From: Streptomyces cupreus
GTDB taxonomy: Bacteria > Actinomycetota > Actinomycetes > Streptomycetales > Streptomycetaceae
Assembly: GCF_014257025.1 (NCBI RefSeq)
Contig: NZ_JACMSF010000016.1
Coordinates: 94,762-158,761, forward strand
DNA length: 64,000 nucleotides
Direction: 5' to 3'
The translations under genes were made by a program, and so were the position numbers. Shown piece by piece: positions 50,663 to 58,946 of this stretch. Below the pieces are notes generated by a model. That model ran no database searches. It saw only the letters and a program-made list of their open reading frames with translations, and was not told the DNA's origin. Every line of letters begins with the position of its first letter. The first letter of the stretch is position 1.

Positions 50663-51877
50663 TCAGATGTACTTCTTCAGCTCCCGACGCGCCAGCGACC
50701 GCTGGTGCACCTCGTCCGGGCCGTCCGCGATCATCAGCGTGCGGGCACCGGCGTACAGCTCGGCCAGCGGGAAGTCCTGACTGACGCCACCCGCGCCGTG
50801 CAGTTGGATCGCGCGGTCGATGATGTCGACGACCGTGCGCGGAGTGGCGATCTTGATGGCCTGGATCTCGGTGTGGGCGCCCTTGTTGCCGACGGTGTCC
50901 ATCATCCAGGCCGTCTTCAGCACCAGCAGCCGAAGCTGCTCCACCGCGACCCGCGCGTCCGCGATCCAGTTGTGCACCACGCCCTGCTGGGCCAGCGCCT
51001 TGCCGAACGCCGTACGGGACACGGCCCTCTTGCACATCAGCTCGATCGCCCGCTCGGCCATGCCGATCAGCCGCATGCAGTGGTGGATACGGCCGGGCCC
51101 GAGGCGGGCCTGCGCGATGGCGAAGCCGCCGCCCTCCTCGCCGATCAGGTTGGCCACCGGCACGCGCGCGTGGTCGAAGATCACCTCGGCGTGGCCGCCG
51201 TGCCAGTGGTCCTCGTAGCCGAAGACCTGCATCGCGCGCTTGACGGTGACGCCCGGGGTGTCGCGGGGCACCAGGACCATGGACTGCTGGCGGCGGATGT
51301 CGTCGCTGTCCGGGTCCGTCTTGCCCATCACGATGAAGATCTTGCAGTCCGGGTTCATCGCCCCGGAGATGTACCACTTGCGGCCGGTGATGACGTACTC
51401 GTCGCCGTCCCGCTCGATGCGCGTGGTGATGTTGGTGGCGTCGGCGGAGGCCACCTCGGGCTCGGTCATCGCGAACGCCGAGCGGATCTCACCCGCCAGC
51501 AGCGGCTCCAGCCACTGCTTCTTCTGCTGCTCGTCGCCGAACTGGTACAGCACCTCCATGTTGCCGGTGTCCGGCGCCGCGCAGTTCAGCGCGGTCGGCG
51601 CCAACTGCGGGGAGCGGCCGGTGATCTCGGCGAGCGGGGCGTACTGGAGGTTGGTGAGTCCGGCGCCGTACTCGGTGTCCGGGAGGAAGAGGTTCCACAG
51701 GCCCTGCCTGCGCGCCTCGGCCTTCAACTCCTCGACCACGGCCGGGGTGTCCCAGGGTGAGGCCAGCGCGGCCCGCTGTTCCTCCGCCACCGCCTCGGCC
51801 GGATGGACGTACTCGTCCATGAAGGCGAGCAGTTTGCCGCGCAGCTCCTCGGTGCGCGCGTCGAACGCGAAGTCCAT
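50663..51877 (-). CDS. ACAD10/ACAD11-like acyl-CoA dehydrogenase
   Basis: The 404-residue protein matches the dehydrogenase half of animal ACAD11 closely in motif wording: AMTEPEVASADATNI, GRKWYISGAMNPDCKIFIVMGKT and, at the usual catalytic-base site, ADGPDEVHQ in place of the EGT of ordinary acyl-CoA dehydrogenases. ACAD10/11 act on 4-hydroxyacyl-CoA after it is phosphorylated, rather than by normal beta-oxidation. The gene encoding an APH-type kinase ends six bases upstream, so the two parts fused in animals are adjacent here. Start is ATG 51877. Confidence 0.93.
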   Translation of the reverse strand: MDFAFDARTEELRGKLLAFMDEYVHPAEAVAEEQRAALASPWDTPAVVEELKAEARRQGLWNLFLPDTEYGAGLTNLQYAPLAEITGRSPQLAPTALNCAAPDTGNMEVLYQFGDEQQKKQWLEPLLAGEIRSAFAMTEPEVASADATNITTRIERDGDEYVITGRKWYISGAMNPDCKIFIVMGKTDPDSDDIRRQQSMVLVPRDTPGVTVKRAMQVFGYEDHWHGGHAEVIFDHARVPVANLIGEEGGGFAIAQARLGPGRIHHCMRLIGMAERAIELMCKRAVSRTAFGKALAQQGVVHNWIADARVAVEQLRLLVLKTAWMMDTVGNKGAHTEIQAIKIATPRTVVDIIDRAIQLHGAGGVSQDFPLAELYAGARTLMIADGPDEVHQRSLARRELKKYI

Positions 51878-51883
51878 GTCCGG

Positions 51884-52906
51884 TCAGCCTTCCTGAAGAG
51901 TGGTCAGACCGTGCTCGATGAAGACGGGCACCAGGTCGCCGATGCGGTCGAAGCCGCGCCCGACCGTCTGGCCCAGCGTGTAGCGGTAGTGGATGCCCTC
52001 CAGGATCACGGCGAGCTTGAACCAGGCGAAGGCCGTGTACCAGGAGACCGCGGAGACGTCGCGCCCCGAGCGCGCGGCGTACCGCTCGATCAGTTCGGCC
52101 GGATCCGGGTGGCCCGGAGCCTCGGCGGTGGTGGAGACGGGGGAGTCGGGCATGTCCAGCGGCATGCTGTACATCACCAGCAGGCCGAGGTCGGTGAGCG
52201 GATCGCCGAGCGTCGACATCTCCCAGTCGAGGATGGCCTTGATCTGGTCGTCACCCCCGATCAGGACGTTGTCCAGCCGGTAGTCACCGTGGATCACCGT
52301 CGGCGCGGGGGAGACGGGCAGTTGACGTCCGAGGGTGGCGTGCAGTTCGTCGATGCCGGCCAGCTCACGGTTGCGGGAGGCGTCCAACTGCTTGCCCCAG
52401 CGGCGCAGTTGGCGGTCCAGGAAGCCCTCTGGGCGGCCGAAGTCGGCGAGGCCCACCTCGGCGGGGTCCACCGCGTGCAGGTCCACCAGCGTGTCCACGA
52501 GCGAGAGCACCGCCTGACGGGTGCGCTCCTCACCCAGCGGGGCCAGCTGGTCGGCGGTGCGGTACGGGGTGCCGTCGACGAACTGCATGACGTAGAACGG
52601 CGCCCCGAGCACCTTCTCGTCCTCGCACAGCAGCACCGGCTCCGGCACCGGCACGTTCGTCGGGTGCAGCGCGCTGATCACCCGGTGCTCGCGCTTCATG
52701 TCATGCGCGGTGGCGAGGACATGGCCGAGCGGAGGACGCCGTACGACCCACTTCGAGGTGCCGTCGGAGACGGTGTAGGTGAGGTTCGACCGTCCACCCT
52801 CGATCAGCCGCCCGGTCAGTGGGCCGTGCACCAGGCCGGGGCGCGCGCGCTCCAGCAGGGCGCGCAGCCGGTCGAGATCGAGTCCGGGCGGGTGGTCGGG
52901 GCTCAT
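51884..52906 (-). CDS. APH/ChoK-fold kinase, ACAD10/11 kinase-domain type
   Basis: The 340-residue protein has the phosphotransferase fold: N-lobe LIEGGRSNLTYTVSDG and VVRRPP, the catalytic HGDYRLDNVLIG and the metal-binding ILDWEMSTLGDPLTDLG. It matches the N-terminal half of ACAD10/11 and, in Pseudomonas, LvaA, which phosphorylates 4-hydroxyvaleryl-CoA. It should phosphorylate a hydroxyacyl-CoA for the dehydrogenase encoded downstream. GTAGGAG precedes the ATG at 52904-52906. The motif ACCGGTCGGTATG lies 46 bases upstream. An aminoglycoside-resistance role is unlikely given the neighbour. Confidence 0.92.
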   Translation of the reverse strand: MSPDHPPGLDLDRLRALLERARPGLVHGPLTGRLIEGGRSNLTYTVSDGTSKWVVRRPPLGHVLATAHDMKREHRVISALHPTNVPVPEPVLLCEDEKVLGAPFYVMQFVDGTPYRTADQLAPLGEERTRQAVLSLVDTLVDLHAVDPAEVGLADFGRPEGFLDRQLRRWGKQLDASRNRELAGIDELHATLGRQLPVSPAPTVIHGDYRLDNVLIGGDDQIKAILDWEMSTLGDPLTDLGLLVMYSMPLDMPDSPVSTTAEAPGHPDPAELIERYAARSGRDVSAVSWYTAFAWFKLAVILEGIHYRYTLGQTVGRGFDRIGDLVPVFIEHGLTTLQEG

Positions 52907-52946
52907 CGATGCTCCTACGGGCAGGTGAACGAGACCAGACCAATGA

Positions 52947-52964
52947 TGCCGACCGGTCGGTATG
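52947..52964. promoter_or_regulatory. TetR-type operator TGCCG-ACCGGT-CGGTATG before the kinase gene
   Basis: The site is nearly symmetric about ACCGGT (TGCCG on one side, CGGTA on the other). Bases 52952-52964 repeat the 13-bp motif of 25290-25302 and, as complement, 48977-48989. It is well placed to control the kinase/dehydrogenase operon. Confidence 0.65.
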
Positions 52965-53072
52965 TCGTCCAGTGCTCGACCCCAACGTGATCGGAGCCAC
53001 GATAGGCCGACAGCTCCCCGCGCGGTGGCGCCGGGAGCTGTCGGAGGGTGCCTTTCGGCCGGTTCGCCACGT

Positions 53073-53369
53073 TCAGTGGTCGTCCCAGTGGCCGCTGTGG
53101 GCCGCGTGCCGGTGGCCGTCGTGCAGATAGTCGACGTGGTCGCCGTGCAGCACGCTCTCGTGCCCGCACGCCTCTCCGTGCTGGTGGTCGTGGCCCTCGT
53201 GGGGTGTGTGGCCGCCCGGCTCGCACTCGTCCCAGTGCCCGCCGTGCTCACGGTGCAGATGCCCGCCGTGCGCGTAGTCCACGTGATCGCCGTGCGGCAC
53301 CTCGGTGTGTCCGCAGCCGGGTCCGTGGGCGTGGGCGTGGGAGGCGTGTTCCTGGTGGAGGGTGGTCAT
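53073..53369 (-). CDS. Small histidine-rich metal-binding-like protein with internal repeat
   Basis: Of 98 residues about one third are His, with several Cys. Two copies of a 25-residue unit are visible: PHGDHVDYAHGGHLHREHGG and LHGDHVDYLHDGHRHAAHSG, each ending HWDxx. Between them lies CGH/HGEACGH. This composition suggests storage or buffering of zinc or nickel in the cytoplasm; there is no signal peptide. No Zur-type box was seen nearby. The ATG at 53367-53369 is the best start. Similar proteins are known to me in other streptomycetes without assigned function. Confidence 0.75.
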   Translation of the reverse strand: MTTLHQEHASHAHAHGPGCGHTEVPHGDHVDYAHGGHLHREHGGHWDECEPGGHTPHEGHDHQHGEACGHESVLHGDHVDYLHDGHRHAAHSGHWDDH

Positions 53370-53449
53370 GGTGCTCACCTTCGGAGGTGCGGGTGATGAC
53401 GACGGACAGGCTGCCACGCGAAGGGCGCATATCCGGTCATTCGCCTTGC

Positions 53450-53792
53450 GTGGCGTACTCACGCTACGGCGGCCCCGAGGCGCTCGCACACGGTGAGGCG
53501 GCCGACCCCAAGGTCGGTCCCGACTCGACGGCGCCCTCCAAGCCGTCTTCCCGGTGGTGCCCGGCTGGGACGTCTCCGATGTGGTCGTTCAGCCCGGGCT
53601 GTCCGTCACGGAGTTCGCCGGCCGGCTGGTGTCCATCGCCGACCCGGACGTGTTCGGGTACGGCGGCCGCTACTACTTCGTGCGCCCCGACGCCGAGACC
53701 TGCTGCGGCTGACCGAACCGGCCGAACAGGGCGTGGTCTCCGTGCCTGTCTCCGAGACGTACCCGCTGGAGCGGGCGGCGGAGGAGTCCTAG
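53450..53792 (+). pseudogene. Decayed NADP-dependent zinc-type oxidoreductase gene
   Basis: Three frames give consecutive pieces of a quinone-oxidoreductase-like MDR enzyme: VAYSRYGGPEALAHGEAADP, then ALQAVFPVVPGWDVSDVVVQ, then directly GRLVSIADPDVFGYGGRYYF, and after another frameshift LLRLTEPAEQGVVSVPVSET. The whole nucleotide-binding middle is missing, and at least two frameshifts occur (about 53520 and 53690). The last frame stops at 53790-53792, overlapping the stop of the next gene on the other strand. Clearly non-functional. Confidence 0.75.
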
Positions 53793-54106
53793 AAGATCAG
53801 CAGCGCCCCGCACACCGCCAGCGCGACCGTGCACAGCACCGCCGCCGTCGCGTGCCGGGGCGCGAGCGCCGCCGGTTCCGGGCTCGTCGCGAGGGCGTGG
53901 ATACGGCGGTTGGCGACCGCGAGGAACCCCAGCCACAGCACACAGCACAGGGCGCACACGACGATCCGCGGCGCCGAGACCCCGCCGTGCAGGGCCGTCT
54001 TCACGGCGAGCACCGCGGCGACGGTGCCCGCCAGGGTCGTACGACGCCATGCCAGCCGGGTCCGCTCCGGCTGGAGCCCCGGGTCCCGTGCCGGCGGCGA
54101 GGTCAC
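53789..54106 (-). CDS. DUF202 family membrane protein
   Basis: The 105-residue protein begins VTSPPARDPGLQPERTRLAWRRTTLAG, the DUF202 signature (RTxLAWxRT), and has three membrane segments. Its GTG start overlaps the stop of the previous DUF202 gene (GTGA). DUF202 proteins are often found in pairs, as here, with unknown function. Confidence 0.85.
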   Translation of the reverse strand: MTSPPARDPGLQPERTRLAWRRTTLAGTVAAVLAVKTALHGGVSAPRIVVCALCCVLWLGFLAVANRRIHALATSPEPAALAPRHATAAVLCTVALAVCGALLIF

Positions 54107-54495
54107 CCCTGCCACCCGACGAGCACCACCACGACCATCGCGAGCGCCACGACCGCGACCACCACGCTCAGCACCGCCGGGAACCGCGAGACCGGCAGAT
54201 CCTCGCCCCGGCGCATCGCCCGCTCGCAGCGCACCCAGTGGTTGACCGCGCGCAGGGAACACAGCACGCCCGCCGCGAGCAGCGCGAGGGCGAGCCCGAC
54301 CCGCCAGCCCCAGCGCAGGTCCGGCAGGAACTGGTCCACCGCGAAACCGCCGCCGATCAGCGCCAGCGCGGTCCGCAGCCAGGCCAGGAAGGTGCGCTCG
54401 TTCGCCAGCGAGAACCGGTAGTCCGGAGTGCCGCCCTCCCGCCGGATCTCCTCGGGCGCGAACCACAGCCGGACGTTCCGTACGAATTCGATCAC
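54103..54495 (-). CDS. YidH-type DUF202 membrane protein
   Basis: The 130-residue protein has the DUF202 signature YRFSLANERTFLAWLRTALALIGGGFAV and three membrane segments (about 38-58, 66-86 and 103-125). It is the first of two overlapping DUF202 genes. The GTG at 54493-54495 gives MIEFVRNVRLWFAPEE; no upstream alternative is better. YidH-like proteins sit in the inner membrane; the role is unknown. Confidence 0.88.
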   Translation of the reverse strand: MIEFVRNVRLWFAPEEIRREGGTPDYRFSLANERTFLAWLRTALALIGGGFAVDQFLPDLRWGWRVGLALALLAAGVLCSLRAVNHWVRCERAMRRGEDLPVSRFPAVLSVVVAVVALAMVVVVLVGWQG

Positions 54496-54505
54496 GCCCC
54501 GGACC

Positions 54506-55015
54506 CTACGCCCGGTGTGCCCGCAGCCGCTCGTACGCGGCAAGACCGTCCGGCACCCACTCCCAGTCCGCGAGGTGCGCCTCCACCTCCGGCTCCGGCA
54601 GGAAGGCGTGCCAGGCCACCTCCTCCACCTGCGGGCTCACCGGCAGCTCGCAGCGCACCTCGTACACGGCCGACCACCAGCTGTGCCCGGCGCCGTCCTC
54701 GTAGAGGAACTTGAAGAGGAACCCCGGCTCCGGCAGCCCGGACACCCCCAGCTCCTCCTCGGCCTCCCGCAGGGCCGCCTCCTCGTAGGACTCGCCCGCG
54801 CCGACGACTCCGCCCACGAACATGTCGTACAAGGAGGGGAAGACCAGCTTGGTCGGGGTGCGGCGGTGCACGAAGAGGCGGCCGTCGGCGTCCCTGGCCT
54901 GGATGAACACGCATCGGTGCCGCAGGCCCTCGGCGTAGACGCGGCCGCGCGGGGCCTCGCCGATGACCTGGTCGTTCTCGTCGACGATGTCGAGGATCTC
55001 GTCAGCTGCGCTCAT
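54506..55015 (-). CDS. NUDIX hydrolase
   Basis: The 169-residue protein carries a full Nudix box, GGVVGAGESYEEAALREAEEELGV, and opens with ADEILDIVDENDQVIGEAPRGRVYAEGLRHRCVFIQ, which is typical of the IPP-isomerase-like/YfcD group of NUDIX proteins. It would hydrolyse a nucleotide diphosphate derivative. The ATG at 55013-55015 is preferred to one three residues upstream. It is the next gene downstream of the DMT-type permease, and 10 bases before the DUF202 pair. Confidence 0.92.
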   Translation of the reverse strand: MSAADEILDIVDENDQVIGEAPRGRVYAEGLRHRCVFIQARDADGRLFVHRRTPTKLVFPSLYDMFVGGVVGAGESYEEAALREAEEELGVSGLPEPGFLFKFLYEDGAGHSWWSAVYEVRCELPVSPQVEEVAWHAFLPEPEVEAHLADWEWVPDGLAAYERLRAHRA

Positions 55016-55054
55016 GGGGCCCATCCAAGCAGGGCCCGGTCGTCAGCGCCTGTG

Positions 55055-55951
55055 TCAGACGCTCGGCTGGAGGCTGTGCGCCGGTTCCCGGACCCTCGCG
55101 CCGGACGGCATCGCCGGGTGCAGGCCGAGCAGGACGATGCCCGCGACGATCGCCGCGAGCCCGGCGGCCTCCCAGGCCAGGGCGCCCACGTCGGTGCGCA
55201 GCCGGTCGCCGAGGAAGCCGACCCCGCAGGCGATGCCGGCCAGCGGCTGGGCGGCGGTCAGGGCGGGCAGCGACATCCGCAGCGAAGCGGTCTCGAAGGC
55301 GCTCTGCACCAGCACCAGACCGGTGACACCGAGCGCCAGCACGGCGTACGGCTGCCAGCCGGTGAGCACCTCGGTAAGGCCGCCCTCGCTGAAACGCTCG
55401 CCGGTCACCCGGGTGAGGGCGTCCTGGACGCCGTAGAGAAGACCGGCCGCCGTGGCGAGCAGGACCGGTCCTGAACCGAGCCGCGAGCGCTTGGCGTAGC
55501 CCGTGAGCAGCAGGGCCGCGCCGACCATCACGCCGATGATCAGCCACTGCCGGAACGGGTCCGTCAGCGCGGTGCCGCCGGTCGGCTCGCCGGCCACGAT
55601 GAAGGCGGTCACGCCGCCCGCGAGCAGCAGCAGACCCAGCCAGCCCTGGCGGCCCAGGGACTGCTTGGTCTGGCGTCGGGACAGGGCCATCGCGAAGAGC
55701 AGGTTGGTCGCGAGCAGCGGCTCCACCAGGGACAGCTCGCCCTGGCCGAGCGCGATGGCGCCGAGCGCCATGCCGACCACCATCAGGCCGATACCGCCGA
55801 GCCAGCGCGGTACCTTCACCAGGTCCAGCAGGATGCGCGGGGAGAGGAAGTCGCTGAGGGGCGCCTTCTGGGCGGCGTTCTGCTGGAGGACGAATCCGAA
55901 GCCCAGGCAGCAGGCGGCGCTCACGGCGAGAATCAGAACCTGAAGCGACAC
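55055..55951 (-). CDS. DMT-type integral membrane transporter
   Basis: The 298-residue protein has nine or ten hydrophobic segments and belongs to the DMT/NIPA-like group common in actinobacteria (start MSLQVLILAVSAACCLGFGFVLQQNAAQ, with the internal block SLVEPLLATNLLFAMALSRRQ). The GTG at 55949-55951 follows AGGAA. It may move small molecules or magnesium; not certain. It is the first gene of a minus-strand run with NUDIX and the DUF202 pair. Confidence 0.85.
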   Translation of the reverse strand: MSLQVLILAVSAACCLGFGFVLQQNAAQKAPLSDFLSPRILLDLVKVPRWLGGIGLMVVGMALGAIALGQGELSLVEPLLATNLLFAMALSRRQTKQSLGRQGWLGLLLLAGGVTAFIVAGEPTGGTALTDPFRQWLIIGVMVGAALLLTGYAKRSRLGSGPVLLATAAGLLYGVQDALTRVTGERFSEGGLTEVLTGWQPYAVLALGVTGLVLVQSAFETASLRMSLPALTAAQPLAGIACGVGFLGDRLRTDVGALAWEAAGLAAIVAGIVLLGLHPAMPSGARVREPAHSLQPSV

Positions 55952-56301
55952 GCGGCGTTCCTCGATCGTTGGGCCGGGGCTCGGGGGGCGTACTGCGTAG
56001 TGGCCGACTGTAGCGTCCCGGGAGCCGGCGCGCCCCTGGGAGCGATGGACTTCCCGCCATGGTCCGTGCTCGGCACCGAAAAAGCCATGGCGTACGCCAC
56101 AGGTCCGGTCCAATTCGGGTCCTGGACGTCGTACGGACCCTGCCAACACGTAACAAGTGCCCCACCAGGCACAGGAGTTGACGCGAGTAACGCACCGATG
56201 GCACTTGACGCGAAGTATTGGCGGGGGGTTGGCTGTGCGTGATCGCTCGATGGCAAAACGAAACCAGACGACGACCCGCGTCGCGTGAGGATGTTCCAGC
56301 G
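55952..56301. other. Divergent intergenic region
   Basis: These 350 bases separate the DMT gene from the next plus-strand gene. A frame of 80 codons at 56000-56242 exists but has atypical third-position GC and no ribosome site, so I do not call it. The segment 56185-56260 is relatively A+T-rich (GCACTTGACGCGAAGTATTGG at 56202-56222) and may be the promoter: TTGACG at 56206-56211. No terminator is needed because the flanking genes diverge. Confidence 0.4.
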
Positions 56302-57252
56302 GTGTCTCCACCCCCGCCACCCCTGGGCCGCGGCCGCAAACGTGCGGCCCACAGCCTGGACGGCGCCCTCGACGACCTCGAACTCACCGCCGCGCGGGCG
56401 GCGTTGGCGCAGGGTCGGTGGCAGAGCGTCCGCTCCCTGCTCGCGCACACCGCCGACGACTGGGACCGCCGCGGCCATCGGGTCACCGTCCTCGCCCAGG
56501 AGGCCCACAGCGCCCCCTGGGCCCGCGAGTGGCTGCTCGCCGAGCCCGAGTCGGCCGAAGCCCGGGTTCTGCTCGCCCTCGCCCAGGTGCAGCGCGCCCT
56601 GCGCGGCAAGGAGAAGCCGGACCGAGCCCGAGAGGCCTGCCACACCGCGGCCGCGCACGCCCCGGCCGACCCCACCCCCTGGCTCGGCCTGCTCATGCTC
56701 ACCCGGGGCACCGGCACCGAGGAGGAGGCGCTCAAGCTCTTCGAGGAGGTCCGCCTCCGGCATGCCGACCACCACCACGCCCACCATCTGATGGTCGCCC
56801 GGCTCGCCGAACGCCACGCCGCCGCGGGCCCGGACCCACTGCACGAGGTCTACGACTTCGCCAACGGCGCCGCCGAGCGCGCCCCCGCCGACTCCCCGCT
56901 CGCGGTCCTGCCGGTCATCGCGCACGCCGAGCGCTACCGCGTGCTGGCCGCCGCCGGGCACGAGTCCCCCGACCCGGCCGCCTCCGGGCACTGGGTCGGC
57001 CGCCGGGCCCGCCAGGTGATGAAGGCCGCCTTCGACTGGTGGCTGGAGTGGGAGCACGAGGGCCACCCGCGCCGCCTGGTCGACCTGAACTTCCTCGCCC
57101 ACGCCAAGTTCTGCGAGGGCCGGGGCGCCGAGGCCGCCGCCCTGTTCCACCGCATCGGCGAGCACGCCACCCCGGCTCCCTGGTCGTACCCGGACCGCGA
57201 TCCCTACCCCGCCTTCCGTGCCGCCCGCGACAGCGCGCTCGGCACGGTGTGA
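56302..57252 (+). CDS. Hypothetical protein with helical repeat features
   Basis: A 316-residue hydrophilic, Ala/Glu/His-rich protein. Helical pairs such as ARAALAQGRWQSVRSLLAHTADDWDRRGH and ARVLLALAQVQRALRGKEKPDRAREACHTAAAH look like degenerate TPR repeats. GTG at 56302 is chosen as the start with GAGGATG upstream; the frame stays open further upstream to 56218 but with unlikely codons. It precedes the amino acid permease gene by 48 bases, same strand. No known family recognised, and no membrane segments or signal peptide are visible. Confidence 0.6.
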   Translation: MSPPPPPLGRGRKRAAHSLDGALDDLELTAARAALAQGRWQSVRSLLAHTADDWDRRGHRVTVLAQEAHSAPWAREWLLAEPESAEARVLLALAQVQRALRGKEKPDRAREACHTAAAHAPADPTPWLGLLMLTRGTGTEEEALKLFEEVRLRHADHHHAHHLMVARLAERHAAAGPDPLHEVYDFANGAAERAPADSPLAVLPVIAHAERYRVLAAAGHESPDPAASGHWVGRRARQVMKAAFDWWLEWEHEGHPRRLVDLNFLAHAKFCEGRGAEAAALFHRIGEHATPAPWSYPDRDPYPAFRAARDSALGTV

Positions 57253-57300
57253 CGCGCACCCGCCCTTCCACCCCCGTAACCCCCGAAAGGACGACCCGCG

Positions 57301-58848
57301 ATGACGACGGGCAGTTCGAGAACGACCAGTCCCTCCACCGACAGCGGCGGCATCAGCACGTTCAAGGGCCAGGACCGGGCCCTGCGCGCCGACCGGCTCG
57401 GCACGACCGGTCTGCTGCTGTCCGTGCTCGCCGCGACGGCACCCCTCATGGTCGTCGCCGGTGTCATGCCCACGACCTTCGGGGTGATGGGCATCGTCGG
57501 GCAGCCGCTCCTCTTCGTGATCCTCGGCGTGGTGCTCGCCCTCTTCAGCGTCGGGTACGCCGAGATGAGCCGGCACGTGCACAACGCCGGCGCCTTCTAC
57601 GCGTACATCTCCCGCGGCCTCGGGGGCACCGCCGGCTCCGGCGCGGCCCTGGTCGCACTGGTCGCCTACAGCGCCCTCCAGGTCGGCATCTACGGCATCT
57701 TCGGCTTCGAGGTCTCCGGCCTGTTCGCCACCTACCTGGAGATCGAGCTCGCCTGGTGGATCCCGGCGCTGCTGGCCGTGCTGTTCGTCGGCGCGCTCGG
57801 CTGGCTGAAGATCGACCTCAACGCGCGCCTGCTCGGCGTCCTGCTCCTCATCGAGGTCGCGCTCGTCGTGATCTTCGACGTGGCTGCCCTCGGCGACCCC
57901 GGCCCCGAGGGCCTGTCGCTGCACGCCTTCAACCCGGACACGCTCAGCGGCGCCGGTATCGGCACCGCCCTGTGCTTCTGCGTCGCGGCCTTCCTCGGCT
58001 TCGAGCAGGCGCCCGTGTACGCCGAGGAGACCAGCCGCCCGCACGTCCTCGTGCCGCGCGTGATGTTCCTGGCCATCGGCGGCATCGCCGTCTTCTACAC
58101 GGTCAGCTGCTGGGCGATCACCGTCGCCACCGGCCCCGACGCGGTCGTCGGCACCGCCCAGGAACAGAGCGCCGGAATGCTGTTCTTCCTCACCGAGGGC
58201 GTGCTCGGGGAGACCTTCACCGATGTCCTGCACGTGCTCTTCGTGACCGGCATGTTCGCCGCGATGGTCAGCTTCCACAACGTCGTCGCCCGCTACGCCT
58301 TCGCCATGGGCCGCGAGGGCCTGCTGCCCGCCGCCTTCGGCCGCACCAGCAGCGCGAGCGGCGCCCCCGGCACCGGCTCCCTGCTCCAGACGGTGATCGC
58401 CCTGGTGGTGGTGGCCGCCTTCGCGCTCGCCGACGACAAGCCGACCGGCGACCCGACCGCGGCCGTGCTGCACCTGTTCACCTGGATGGGCAACGTGGGC
58501 GCGCTCGGCGTCACGCTCCTGATGGCCATCGCCTCGGTGTCCGTCGTGGTCTTCTTCGTCCGCCGCGGCGCCGCGGGCAGCCAGTTCTGGCGGCTGGCCG
58601 CCGCCGGACTCGCGACCATCGCGCTGCTCTTCATCGTCGTCTACACGGTCAAGGACTTCGACGTCCTGGTCGGCTCGGGCCCCGGCTCGTCCCTGAACTG
58701 GATCCTGCCCGGCATCATCGCCCTCGCCCTGGTCGTCGGCCTGGTCCAGGGCCTCGTCCTGCGCTCCCGCAACCCCGAGGCGCACGCCCGCATCGGCCTG
58801 GGCAACGAGGCGTTCCAGCTGGAGAAGGCGGCGGAGACGTCGCACTGA
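57301..58848 (+). CDS. APC-superfamily amino acid permease
   Basis: The 515-residue protein has 12 membrane segments and the APC signature regions (LAATAPLMVVAGVMPTTFGVMG near residue 43; FCVAAFLGFEQAPVYAEETSRP near 230). It takes up amino acids or related amines with protons or sodium. AAAGGACG precedes the ATG at 57301. Substrate not deducible. The next gene, for a molybdoenzyme, is on the same strand after 98 bases. Confidence 0.94.
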   Translation: MTTGSSRTTSPSTDSGGISTFKGQDRALRADRLGTTGLLLSVLAATAPLMVVAGVMPTTFGVMGIVGQPLLFVILGVVLALFSVGYAEMSRHVHNAGAFYAYISRGLGGTAGSGAALVALVAYSALQVGIYGIFGFEVSGLFATYLEIELAWWIPALLAVLFVGALGWLKIDLNARLLGVLLLIEVALVVIFDVAALGDPGPEGLSLHAFNPDTLSGAGIGTALCFCVAAFLGFEQAPVYAEETSRPHVLVPRVMFLAIGGIAVFYTVSCWAITVATGPDAVVGTAQEQSAGMLFFLTEGVLGETFTDVLHVLFVTGMFAAMVSFHNVVARYAFAMGREGLLPAAFGRTSSASGAPGTGSLLQTVIALVVVAAFALADDKPTGDPTAAVLHLFTWMGNVGALGVTLLMAIASVSVVVFFVRRGAAGSQFWRLAAAGLATIALLFIVVYTVKDFDVLVGSGPGSSLNWILPGIIALALVVGLVQGLVLRSRNPEAHARIGLGNEAFQLEKAAETSH

Positions 58849-58946
58849 GATTACGGAACTCTGACGGGCACCCGCGGCCCCTGGCCCGCCCGCGCCGTGG
58901 GTGCTCGAATGAACAGGTGAACTCCGAACAGCCCGAGGAAGGCGGT

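Noticed and set aside
51884..52906. Aminoglycoside phosphotransferase as a resistance gene
   Set aside because: The gene is coupled to an ACAD11-like dehydrogenase gene and its motifs match the ACAD10/11 kinase domain, so an acyl-CoA role is much more likely.
53080..53350. Apparent DNA repeat of about 75 bp
   Set aside because: It follows from the duplicated protein unit of the His-rich gene and is not a mobile element or CRISPR.
56000..56242. An 80-codon plus-strand frame in the DMT/TPR interval
   Set aside because: No ribosome site, unusual composition for a Streptomyces protein and no recognisable similarity; left as intergenic.
55933..58845. A 970-codon minus-strand frame opposite the TPR-like and amino acid permease genes
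   Set aside because: The permease on the plus strand has proper membrane topology and family motifs; the opposite frame is Gly/Asp/Gln/His-rich shadow sequence.
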